A stretch of 57,279 nt of DNA from Lachnospiraceae bacterium (GTDB lineage: Bacteria > Bacillota > Clostridia > Lachnospirales > Lachnospiraceae), in contig JAFWWB010000086.1 of NCBI GenBank assembly GCA_017518185.1, forward strand, positions 1 to 57,279, written 5' to 3'. A program made the translations under genes and the position numbers. Numbering within the stretch: position 1 is the stretch's first letter; the number at the start of each line of letters is the position of its first letter. Below, piece by piece: positions 45,821 to 53,613 of this stretch. Under the pieces are notes generated by a model. That model was not told the origin of the DNA and searched no databases. It was given only the letters and a program-made list of their open reading frames with translations.

Positions 45821-46513
45821 ATGCCCGGAAGGATACTCATCGTTGACGATGAGAAGGCTATAGTCAAAGGTTTAAAGTACAGTATAGAACAGGACGGAAT
45901 GGAAACGGATGCAGCGTATGACGGCGAGGAAGCCCTTGCGCTGGCCAGGGAGAATAAATATGATCTGGTACTGCTGGATCTGATGCTCCCCAAGATAGAC
46001 GGAATGGAGGTATGCAGGCAGCTGCGTTCCTTCACTGATGTGCCGGTGATATTTCTCACCGCGAAGGGTGACGATATGGATAAGATCATGGGCTTCGAAT
46101 CGGGAGCCGATGATTATATCGTGAAGCCCTTCAATATCCTGGAGGTCAAGGCCAGGATCAAGGTGTTCATGCGGCGCTCAAGAAAAAATGCCGCTCCCAC
46201 AGGCCAGGAAAAGAAGGTGGTGGAGAACGGCGAGTTCAGGCTCGATATAGAGAACAGACGGCTCTTCATCAAGGGCAGCGAGATAAACCTTACGGCCAAG
46301 GAATATGATATCCTTGAGCTCCTTGTTACCCACCCCGGCAAGGTATACAGCCGGGATAACCTTCGTGAGCTGGTATGGGGCAGCGATTTCCACGGTGACG
46401 CAAGGACTGTGGACGTGCATGTCAGGAGACTGAGGGAGAAGGTGGAGGAAACTCCGGGTTCTCCCGCCTATATCCAGACCAAGTGGGGCGTGGGGTATTA
46501 CTATAAGGGATGA
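45821..46513 (+). CDS. OmpR/PhoB-type response regulator
   Basis: A 230-aa transcription factor. The receiver domain has acidic residues Asp9 and Asp10 (ILIVDDEKAIV), phospho-acceptor Asp53 (LVLLDLMLPKIDG), and a conserved Thr/Lys pair in VIFLTAKGDD. The C-terminal winged helix reads LTAKEYDILELLVTHPGKVY through RTVDVHVRRLREKVE and KWGVGYYYKG. It overlaps the kinase gene by 4 bp, so the pair is stoichiometrically linked. The target genes are unknown; the co-transcribed GerMN lipoprotein gene is a plausible one. Confidence 0.95.
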   Translation: MPGRILIVDDEKAIVKGLKYSIEQDGMETDAAYDGEEALALARENKYDLVLLDLMLPKIDGMEVCRQLRSFTDVPVIFLTAKGDDMDKIMGFESGADDYIVKPFNILEVKARIKVFMRRSRKNAAPTGQEKKVVENGEFRLDIENRRLFIKGSEINLTAKEYDILELLVTHPGKVYSRDNLRELVWGSDFHGDARTVDVHVRRLREKVEETPGSPAYIQTKWGVGYYYKG

Positions 46514-47943
46514 AGAGGTTTGCCTATCTTAAGAGCTTCCGTCTCCGCATCTTTCTCATAATGTTCCTTACCGGCTTTATCGCCACGGGGATCATGCGTT
46601 TCGGCATGACCGCAAATACCAGGAACAGAGCGATACGTGAACGCAGCATGGAAGTCACTGAACAGATACGTATCTGTGCCAACCGTATGATCAACTACGG
46701 TTATTTTCACAGTGCGCCTTCAGATATAATCTCGGCGCAGCTTACCCAGCTTTCGCTTGTATATGAGGGCCGTATCCTTGTGATAGATTCGGCCTTTAAG
46801 GTGATCTCCGATACCTATGACATAAGTCTCGGCAAGACCATGATAGGCGAGGAGGTCATGCTCTGCTACAGGGGCGAGACCATCAATAACTACGACAGGG
46901 ACAGCCGCTATATCGAGGTGGCGGTGCCGGTGATGGAAAAGGATCCGGAGACCGGAGAGAACGTGATACTCGGCATGATACTTGCCAGTGCGTCCACCGA
47001 CAGTATAAGAAGGGAAGCGGACATACTGACGAGACAGGGGTTTATCATCGAACTGGTGGTGCTGGCGGCTCTCATCGGCATATCAGCACTCACGGCAACG
47101 CTCAGCGTCCGGCCCTTCGAGCGTGTTACGAAGGCCATGGCCGGCGTGGTCAGTTTTGAAGAGGACATACCCGTGGTCTCCGATTACAAAGAGACCGGGG
47201 AGATAGTGGAGGCCTTTGAAAAGCTGAGACAGAGACTTAAGGTGCTGGACGAATCCAGACAGGAGTTTGTGAGCAACGTGTCCCATGAACTTAAGACCCC
47301 CATCGCCTCCATAAAGGTGCTGGCGGATTCCCTCAACATGCAGGAAGATGCACCGCTGGAGATGTACAGGGAGTTCATGCAGGACATAAGCGCCGAGGTG
47401 GACAGGGAGAATGAGATAATAAGCGACCTGCTGGAGCTGGTACGTATGGAAAAGGGCGCATCGGGGATGCATGTGGAGAACATAAACATCAACGAGCTGC
47501 TGGAGCAGATTATAAAGCGTCTCGGTCCCCTGGCCAGAAAGAGCGAGGTGGATCTCATACTGGAGAGCAAGAGAAACGTCAATGCGGATATCGATGAGGT
47601 GAAGATGACCCAGGCCATCACAAACATCATTGAGAACGGCATCAAGTACAACAAGCATCCGGGCTGGGTGAGGATACTGCTGGATGCGGATCACCAGTAC
47701 ATGAGCATAAGCATAAGCGATTCCGGCGTGGGCATACCCGAGTCGGAGCAGGCACATATCTTCGAACGATTTTACAGGGGTGACAAATCGCATTCGAAGG
47801 AGATAAGCGGTACGGGACTCGGGCTTTCCATAACCAGGCGTACCATACTGCTGCATAAGGGCTCCATAGAGGTTGAGAGCAAGCCGGGAGAGGGTACTAC
47901 CTTCCTGGTGAAGGTGCCCCTGAGCTTTATCGTGGGAGAGTAG
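46510..47943 (+). CDS. Sensor histidine kinase
   Basis: A 477-aa membrane kinase paired with the response regulator upstream. It has a first span at about residues 12-31, an extracellular sensor (about 35-175), a second span (about 178-198), a HAMP-like linker, then the phospho-acceptor His259 in NVSHELKTPIASI. The ATP-binding domain shows ITNIIENGIKYNKH (N box), ISDSGVGIPES (G1) and GTGLGLSITRR (G2). The signal is unknown. The GerMN lipoprotein encoded next could sit close to its outer domain. Confidence 0.95.
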   Translation: MKRFAYLKSFRLRIFLIMFLTGFIATGIMRFGMTANTRNRAIRERSMEVTEQIRICANRMINYGYFHSAPSDIISAQLTQLSLVYEGRILVIDSAFKVISDTYDISLGKTMIGEEVMLCYRGETINNYDRDSRYIEVAVPVMEKDPETGENVILGMILASASTDSIRREADILTRQGFIIELVVLAALIGISALTATLSVRPFERVTKAMAGVVSFEEDIPVVSDYKETGEIVEAFEKLRQRLKVLDESRQEFVSNVSHELKTPIASIKVLADSLNMQEDAPLEMYREFMQDISAEVDRENEIISDLLELVRMEKGASGMHVENININELLEQIIKRLGPLARKSEVDLILESKRNVNADIDEVKMTQAITNIIENGIKYNKHPGWVRILLDADHQYMSISISDSGVGIPESEQAHIFERFYRGDKSHSKEISGTGLGLSITRRTILLHKGSIEVESKPGEGTTFLVKVPLSFIVGE

Positions 47944-47946
47944 GGA

Positions 47947-48888
47947 TTGAGGCTTAAGAGTATCTCCGGAAAAGTAAATACCGGCATTAAGCGGGTGGCA
48001 GTGGCTGCCCTGCTCATCATGCTCCTTATCTCAGGCTGCGGCAGGCAGGAGGAGGAGAGTGTGCCGGGGCTCCGTATCTATTACCTGAATGCCAGGGAGA
48101 CTGCCCTTACCTATGAAAGCTATGAGACTGAAGAGGAGTCGCCGGCAGAGCTGGCTTCAGCACTCCTTAAGGATATGGCTGTGGTGCCCGGCGGCGCTGA
48201 GAAACGGGCCGTGATACAGAACTTCAGCGTTAAGAGCTTCAGGGTGGAGGGAAACCAGATAGTGCTTGATCTCAGTCAGGAGTATCTGGATCTTTCACCG
48301 GTGAGGGAGGTGCTCACAAGGGCGGCTCTGGTACGCACCCTTTCCCAGATAGAAGGGATAGAGGGGGTGAGCATGATGGTGGAGGAGGCGCCTCTTACGG
48401 ATGCCAAAGGCAATCCCGTGGGTGTCATGAATGCCGACAGCTTCGTGGATAACGAGGGCGCTGAGATCAACGCCTATGACAGGGCCCAGCTTAAGATCTA
48501 CTACGCGGATGCGGAGGGAAAGAAGCTCGTCCCTGCGGTGACAGATGTGGTGTACAATACTAACACCTCCATGGAAAAGCTGGTGGTCGAACAGCTGATA
48601 AAGGGGCCAGAAGGCATGGATATCTACCAGTCCGTGCCGGCGGATACAAGGCTTATCTCGGTCACGGTCTCAGACGGTGTGTGCTATGTCAATCTGGACA
48701 GTGCTTTCTTGAATCCGGTGGGAAATGTCACGCCGGAGGTTACCATTTATTCTATAGTCGATTCACTAGCCGAACTTTCCAATGTCCACAGGGTGCAGTT
48801 TATGGTGGAGGGAAGTTCGGATGTCATCTTCAGGGAACAGATTTCCCTTGAACAGGAGTTTACGAGGAATCTGGAGATAGTGGAATAA
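47947..48888 (+). CDS. GerMN-domain lipoprotein
   Basis: A 313-aa lipoprotein with a lipobox at Cys31 (LLISGC). Two GerMN (sporulation/germination) domains follow: about residues 40-160 (LASALLKDMAVVPGG, IVLDLSQEYLDLSP) and about 175-300 (KLVVEQLIKGPEGM, VCYVNLDSAFLNPV). Translation seems to start at TTG 47947, 3 bp after the kinase stop and behind a GGGAGAG-like site. GerM proteins act in spore envelope assembly in Bacillus, but this one stands with a two-component pair, an arrangement like LpqB with MtrAB. Confidence 0.88.
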   Translation: MRLKSISGKVNTGIKRVAVAALLIMLLISGCGRQEEESVPGLRIYYLNARETALTYESYETEEESPAELASALLKDMAVVPGGAEKRAVIQNFSVKSFRVEGNQIVLDLSQEYLDLSPVREVLTRAALVRTLSQIEGIEGVSMMVEEAPLTDAKGNPVGVMNADSFVDNEGAEINAYDRAQLKIYYADAEGKKLVPAVTDVVYNTNTSMEKLVVEQLIKGPEGMDIYQSVPADTRLISVTVSDGVCYVNLDSAFLNPVGNVTPEVTIYSIVDSLAELSNVHRVQFMVEGSSDVIFREQISLEQEFTRNLEIVE

Positions 48889-48899
48889 AAGGAGGCTTG

Positions 48900-51116
48900 A
48901 TGAAAAGGCCGTTGTGTTTTTACTGCCTTCTCTTTCTGCTCCTTCTCCGTATCGTGCTGGCCCTTTCCGGTCCGCCTTCCGGCGGATGGGAGAAATATAC
49001 CGGTAGCACGGTAACCATAAGCGGACGTGTTGAGAAGAAAGAGATCAGGAACGGAAACAGGATCTTCTACCTGAACGGCACTGCTGTCAGCAGTGCGGGA
49101 TCACAGAAAAAAACGGATACGGGAATAGTCTGTTACCTGGAGGAAGGCGTGCTGCCGCCTCTGGGGGCACAGGTCTGTATAAGTGCGAAGCCGGGGGCCT
49201 TCAGGAAGGCGACAAACCCGGGAGAATTCGATATGTATTCCTACTATCTGTATCAGGGCTACGGAGCCAGGGCTTATATCAGCGGATATGAGCTGGCATC
49301 CGGAAGCTATTCCCGGTTCAGGGAGGGACTCTGGAATCTCAGGAACTATATGAGCGGCATCTATGGGAGCATACTTCCGGATGAGGAGGCCGGGGTACTC
49401 CGGGCCATGGTGCTGGGAGACAAAAGCGAGCTTTCGGGAGACATAAAGGAACTTTACCGTGTAAACGGCATAAGCCATATACTGGCTATATCCGGGCTTC
49501 ACATATCTATACTCGGAATGGGGCTGTACAAGGCTCTGAGAAAGAGCGGCTTACCCATCAGCATTTCGGCCCTCGTGGCCATACCATTTATGGCTGTATA
49601 TGCGATGCTTACGGGAGCGGGGACCTCAACGGTCAGGGCCGTTACCATGTTCGGCATAGTGGTGGCCGCGGATATCGAAAGGAGAAGCTATGACCTGCCC
49701 ACGGCCCTTGCGGTATCTGCAGCGGGAACGGCGCTGTACCAGCCCTATCTTATCATGACATCCTCCTTTGCACTGTCATATCTTGCAGTGGCGGGAGTGG
49801 CGGTTTATTATCCGGCGATGATGAGGGATACTGAAAACGGCAGTGGCCTTGGGGCTGCGTTTTTCAAGAGCTTTACCGCAAGTCTCTGCGTCAGCATGTT
49901 TACCATGCCGCTCATCGAGCTCTTCTATTATGAGCTGCCACTGTACTCCGTGCTCCTAAATCTGCTGGTCATACCGCTTATGAGCGTGCTCATGGTATGC
50001 GGGCTCATTGCGCTCACTGCCGGCTGTTTTCTGCTGAAGGCCGGTATAGTGCTGGCCCTGCCCTGTCATTATATACTCATGCTATACGAGACGCTGTGCC
50101 TCAAGCTTGCCTCACTTCCGTGGCACAGCATCATAACCGGGGCTCCCGCCGGCTGGCAGGTGGCGGCGGCTTATGCTCTTTTCATAGCCGTGATCCCTGT
50201 GAGGAAAGGGCTGGTGATAAGGGCCGGAAAGAAGGCGGGGGGCAGGAGGCTTAAACAGAAGGAGGCAGCGGCTTTAAGGATCGTGTTCAGCCTGGCAGCC
50301 GTGCTCATACTAAACCTGCGTATCAGGCCGGAATCCAAATTTACGATGCTGGATGTGGGTCAGGGTGACGGGATCTGCCTGCAGACGGGAAGGACGACGC
50401 TGATGATAGACGGAGGCTCTACTTCAAAGGACGCGCTCTATGACTACCAGCTGTCCCCCTTTCTGAAATACAGCGGTATCTCTTACATAGACAGGTGGTT
50501 CCTAAGCCACCCTGACCGGGATCATATCTCCGGGCTTACGGATATGCTAGCGGACCCGGGCAGGAATATAGGCATAGGCAGCATCGTGCTTCCGGCGGCT
50601 GCCGGGGCGGCAGAGGATTTCAGTGAGATCATCACTGCGGCGAAGGCACAGGGTATAAGGATAGAATACATGGCTGCCGGGGATGAACTGGGATACGGGG
50701 ATCTGAAGATAAGGAGCCTGCATCCGGCGAAGGGATATAAATGTGAGGATGTGAATGAATATTCACAGATACTGCTGGTAGAGTATAAAGATTTCAGCGG
50801 AGTATTTACCGGTGACGCCACGGTGGAGAGCGAAGCGGCAGTGATGAAGGCATATCCCCGGGGGATAGATGCCGATGTGCTGAAGCTCGGTCATCACGGG
50901 TCGCACACGTCAAATTCGGAGGAGTGGCTTGAGTTGGTATCACCTGAGTCCGTACTGATATCCTGCGGTTATAAGAATTCCTACGGCCATCCTCATGAAG
51001 AGGTGATGGAAAGAGTGGAAGCCCTGGGATGCAGGGTTTACCGTACCGATCATGACGGCGCCGTGACAGCGGTTATCCATAATGGGAAGGTAAGAATAGA
51101 GGTGTTCTGCAAGTGA
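48900..51116 (+). CDS. comEC: ComEC/Rec2 DNA-uptake channel protein
   Basis: Membrane channel for single-stranded DNA in competence, 738 aa. An N-terminal DUF4131-like outer domain is followed by the Competence domain (YRVNGISHILAISGLHISIL, about residue 185 on) with about ten spans, and a C-terminal beta-lactamase-like domain: FTMLDVGQGDGICLQT, the metal-site motif LSHPDRDHISG (His537) and LKLGHHGSHTSNSEEW. AAAGGAGG sets the ATG at 48900. The last part of its coding region (51025-51066) is copied at 52470-52511, beyond the repeat-nuclease unit. The gene itself looks complete. Confidence 0.95.
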   Translation: MKRPLCFYCLLFLLLLRIVLALSGPPSGGWEKYTGSTVTISGRVEKKEIRNGNRIFYLNGTAVSSAGSQKKTDTGIVCYLEEGVLPPLGAQVCISAKPGAFRKATNPGEFDMYSYYLYQGYGARAYISGYELASGSYSRFREGLWNLRNYMSGIYGSILPDEEAGVLRAMVLGDKSELSGDIKELYRVNGISHILAISGLHISILGMGLYKALRKSGLPISISALVAIPFMAVYAMLTGAGTSTVRAVTMFGIVVAADIERRSYDLPTALAVSAAGTALYQPYLIMTSSFALSYLAVAGVAVYYPAMMRDTENGSGLGAAFFKSFTASLCVSMFTMPLIELFYYELPLYSVLLNLLVIPLMSVLMVCGLIALTAGCFLLKAGIVLALPCHYILMLYETLCLKLASLPWHSIITGAPAGWQVAAAYALFIAVIPVRKGLVIRAGKKAGGRRLKQKEAAALRIVFSLAAVLILNLRIRPESKFTMLDVGQGDGICLQTGRTTLMIDGGSTSKDALYDYQLSPFLKYSGISYIDRWFLSHPDRDHISGLTDMLADPGRNIGIGSIVLPAAAGAAEDFSEIITAAKAQGIRIEYMAAGDELGYGDLKIRSLHPAKGYKCEDVNEYSQILLVEYKDFSGVFTGDATVESEAAVMKAYPRGIDADVLKLGHHGSHTSNSEEWLELVSPESVLISCGYKNSYGHPHEEVMERVEALGCRVYRTDHDGAVTAVIHNGKVRIEVFCK
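51025..51066. repeat. Direct repeat flanking the nuclease unit, left copy (end of comEC)
   Basis: These 42 bp code for the GCRVYRTDHDGAV stretch of ComEC. They match 52470-52511 at 38 of 42 positions in the same orientation. Confidence 0.85.
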
Positions 51117-51170
51117 GCACCGCCGTTCTGGGCTTAATATCCCGGAAATCTTTGTCTGTCTTTGGCCTGT

Positions 51171-51357
51171 GGCTAACACAAACGGTGATATCGAGTCATG
51201 TATTAGCTGAAAATGGCTTTTTAGCTACTGAATCCGGGAATGTTGGCTAACACAATAATTGAAACCGGGAGATGTGTTAGCTGTGCAGGGCTTACGGCTT
51301 GTGAAAAAAGGAAAAATTGGCTAACACGGAAATAAAAAAATGTGGGGTGTGTTAGCC
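51171..51357. repeat. Upstream array of three 74-bp-spaced inverted repeats
   Basis: Three hairpin units lie between comEC and the nuclease gene. Left arms GGCTAACACA start at 51171 and 51245, and GGCTAACACG at 51319: exact 74-bp steps. Right arms: TGTATTAGCT at 51199, TGTGTTAGCT at 51273, TGTGTTAGCC at 51348. Loops are 18, 18 and 19 nt with differing sequence, and linkers between units are 36 nt. The linkers are only partly conserved, with GCTT at linker positions 8-11 in both. Confidence 0.92.
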
Positions 51358-51374
51358 GAAGGAAAGGAGGAACT

Positions 51375-52190
51375 ATGATAAGGGAGAAGGAAATAGACAA
51401 TGAGATCTGTTTTCTGCAGGATAATCTGGAAAAACTGTATGATGAGATCGGACATCTGAGAGCTAAGACGCCTGAAGGCGTAAGACTGCGGGCGGTCAGA
51501 CATGGTGACAGATTCCAATACTTTATGAGACATCGCGGTGAAAGAAACAATGGTGAATACATTAAGCAAAAAGATGTAAAGCTTGCCGCGATGCTGGCAC
51601 AGCTTGAATATGATGAAAAGCTGATCAGCATTATCGAACAGGCTGTGGAATCCCTTGAAATGTGTAAAGAGTCACTGCCGGATACAGTTTTTAATGAGGT
51701 TCTCAGGCAGATCGCCCCCGGGAAAAAAGAACTCATACAGCCTTGTTATGTTAGTGATGAGATCTATATCAAAAGCTGGAAAGAGCAGGAATATGAGGGC
51801 GTGGCGTTCAGAGAGGAAGCGGCGAAATACTACACGCGTCGCAGTCTCAGGGTAAGGTCCAAGTCGGAGGTCATGATCGCGGACATCCTGGATGAAGCGG
51901 GGATACCGTTTCTTTATGAGAAACCGCTAAAGCTGAAGCATACTACGGTCCATCCTGACTTTACGCTTCTGAACGTACGGGAACGGAAGGAAATATACTG
52001 GGAGCACTTCGGAATGATGGATGACAGGGAGTACAGGGACAATGCATATATCAAAATACGGGAGTATGAGGAGAGTGGATTCTACCAGTTCGACTCCGTG
52101 ATCCGCACATTTGAAACTTCCAGATATCCGCTGAATACAAGGGATATACGAAAGATGGTAAAGCTGTTGAAGGAGAAAATTACAGTGTGA
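51375..52190 (+). CDS. Putative PD-(D/E)XK-like nuclease between repeat arrays
   Basis: A 271-aa protein with no signal or membrane span. Residues 1-100 are helical and charged. Residues 155-265 carry a restriction-endonuclease-like pattern: Glu165 in RSKSEVMIADIL, Asp195 in TVHPDFTLL, and Glu210 in EIYWEHFGMMDD, then a helix and a late ETSRYPLNTRDI. The lysine of a canonical (D/E)XK is not obvious, so activity is uncertain. AAAGGAGG at 51363 sets the start. No promoter is clear, and the message may come from comEC readthrough, which would include the hairpin array. It is the only gene in a unit bounded by repeat arrays. Confidence 0.75.
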   Translation: MIREKEIDNEICFLQDNLEKLYDEIGHLRAKTPEGVRLRAVRHGDRFQYFMRHRGERNNGEYIKQKDVKLAAMLAQLEYDEKLISIIEQAVESLEMCKESLPDTVFNEVLRQIAPGKKELIQPCYVSDEIYIKSWKEQEYEGVAFREEAAKYYTRRSLRVRSKSEVMIADILDEAGIPFLYEKPLKLKHTTVHPDFTLLNVRERKEIYWEHFGMMDDREYRDNAYIKIREYEESGFYQFDSVIRTFETSRYPLNTRDIRKMVKLLKEKITV

Positions 52191-52200
52191 GTAATGGTGC

Positions 52201-52460
52201 GGCTAACACATGGGGGGGCTTTGGGGCTTGTGTTAGCCGATAACTGCTTGTTTTCCGGGGAATTGCGGGCCGCTGGCTAACACAGGAACTGAAAACCGAA
52301 AAAGTGTTAGCTGAAATCAGCTTGATAGACCTCAAATCCGGTGCTGACAGCTAACACTAAAGCGGAAAATGACAATTGTGTTAGCTGAACTAGCCCGGAA
52401 ACATAAAAAATAAGGGGAGTTGGGCTAACACAAGAGCGATAACAAAGGCGTGTGTTAGCT
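52201..52460. repeat. Downstream array of four 74-bp-spaced inverted repeats
   Basis: Left arms start at 52201, 52275, 52349 (AGCTAACACT) and 52423: exact 74-bp steps. Right arms TGTGTTAGC or close variants start at 52229, 52303 (AGTGTTAGC), 52377 and 52451. Every loop is 18 nt and every linker 36 nt. In linkers, AA at positions 23-24 and G at 29 are constant across both arrays and GCTT at 8-11 is in four of five, so this is a degenerate 74-bp tandem repeat with a strongly kept dyad. The first unit has perfect 10-bp arms. The array fills the 304-bp gap after the nuclease gene. Confidence 0.93.
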
Positions 52461-52469
52461 TGGGGAGGA

Positions 52470-52511
52470 TGGGATGCAGGGTTTAACGTACCGACTATGA
52501 CGGCGTCGTGA
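52470..52511. repeat. Direct repeat flanking the nuclease unit, right copy (comEC remnant)
   Basis: This copy of the comEC end reads GCRV, stop, RTDYDGVV in the matching frame: the Tyr codon TAC became TAA. It runs into the 3' end of the convergent tmcAL gene, whose last codons lie within it. Confidence 0.85.
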
Positions 52512-53613
52512 TGATAGAACGGCGCTGGTCGGGCACAGCCCTGCCCGAGAGCTTTGAGTAGAGGAAAGAGGCGCTTAAGTCCTTTTCGAAGAGGGCGAGG
52601 GCACGCTCATCCAGCAGGGACGGAGCGTCCGCGGTCTTTGAGATGAGGGGCCTGTCGCAGTTTTCCTTTACGGCATGGAGAAGAGCGCTGTTTTTTCTGT
52701 TAACGCCGAGTATGCGTAGCCAGGGGCAGGAGTCATATTCATGCCTGAAGATCTCCGCATCTTTCTTTCTGAGATCCAGGAGTATGTGTATAAGGGTCCT
52801 GGAGAGACGGCTGTGGGTTATGTCCTTGGATTTCAGGCGGGCGATGAATCTGTCCGCATCCTCATAGTTTTCAAGCTCCCTGAGCAGCTTATCCGAAAGA
52901 TCTTCGTAGATATCAAAAAATCTTGCATAGCCCTCATCTCGGTGTGAGAGCAGGGCGTAAAAGATAAGCTCCGAAAAGTCAGCGCGGGAAAGAAGACGTC
53001 TGTCTTTCATATAGTCTTTAAGGATGGCGGAGGAAGAAGTGGGGAGCCATTCTCCGGCAGCTTCTCCCGAAAGGAGCTTCTCCCTTATGTATGTGGCGGA
53101 GGCAAAGCCTTCACCGGGAACTGGGGAATCGTGGTCAGGCCCAAGACGCTTGAAGGGGACGGGGCTTACGTCTGCATCAAGCCGGTCAAGTGCGCGCAGG
53201 TATTCGCAGGCCAGCAGGTCATTGGAACTCATGCGTTCTTCAAAAGGAAGAGTGCTGTGTGGCCGGGCAGCAGCCTCTTTAAGAAAGCTTATATCTCCGC
53301 TCTCGCTGCCGAAGAGCAGTATGTCCGTCACACCGCAGTGCTTAAGAGCGGATACCGCCCCCTCTGCAAAATACTGCGCGCTTCCTGTTGCGGAAAGAAC
53401 AGGCAGCTCCAGCACGAGATCGGCTCCGGCCGAGATTGCCATGGACGCACGGCAGTATTTGTCAGCTATGGCGGGTTCGCCGCGCTGCATATAATCCCCG
53501 CTCATGATGACTATTACGCCGTCACAGCCATGTTCCTTTACGGCGTGTTCTATCAGGGCGGCATGGCCCTTATGGAGCGGGTTGAATTCAGCAATTATGC
53601 CGCAGACCTTCAT
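52495..53613 (-). CDS. tmcAL: tRNA(Met) cytidine acetate ligase
   Basis: Makes N4-acetylcytidine at the wobble position of elongator tRNA-Met using acetate and ATP. The 372-aa protein begins with the nucleotidyltransferase block KVCGIIAEFNPLHKGH (His14 and His17 of the HxGH motif) and has VIMSGDYMQRGEPAIADKYC and a GADLVLELPVLSATGSAQYF segment, all typical of YlbM/TmcAL. It is a little shorter than the Bacillus protein (about 415 aa). Its final codons fall in the right-hand comEC repeat, so the C-terminus may have been altered by that rearrangement. It overlaps the acyltransferase gene by ATGA. Confidence 0.93.
   Translation of the reverse strand: MKVCGIIAEFNPLHKGHAALIEHAVKEHGCDGVIVIMSGDYMQRGEPAIADKYCRASMAISAGADLVLELPVLSATGSAQYFAEGAVSALKHCGVTDILLFGSESGDISFLKEAAARPHSTLPFEERMSSNDLLACEYLRALDRLDADVSPVPFKRLGPDHDSPVPGEGFASATYIREKLLSGEAAGEWLPTSSSAILKDYMKDRRLLSRADFSELIFYALLSHRDEGYARFFDIYEDLSDKLLRELENYEDADRFIARLKSKDITHSRLSRTLIHILLDLRKKDAEIFRHEYDSCPWLRILGVNRKNSALLHAVKENCDRPLISKTADAPSLLDERALALFEKDLSASFLYSKLSGRAVPDQRRSIITTPS

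Noticed and set aside
51171-52460. CRISPR array
   Set aside because: The repeats are 10-bp arms in alternating orientation with 18- and 36-nt gaps, and the linkers share conserved positions. No cas gene is present.
51171-52460. Integron attC sites
   Set aside because: GCTAAC and GTTAGC resemble attC core sites, but each unit is only 38 bp with near-perfect arms, there is no cassette after each unit and no integrase in the window.
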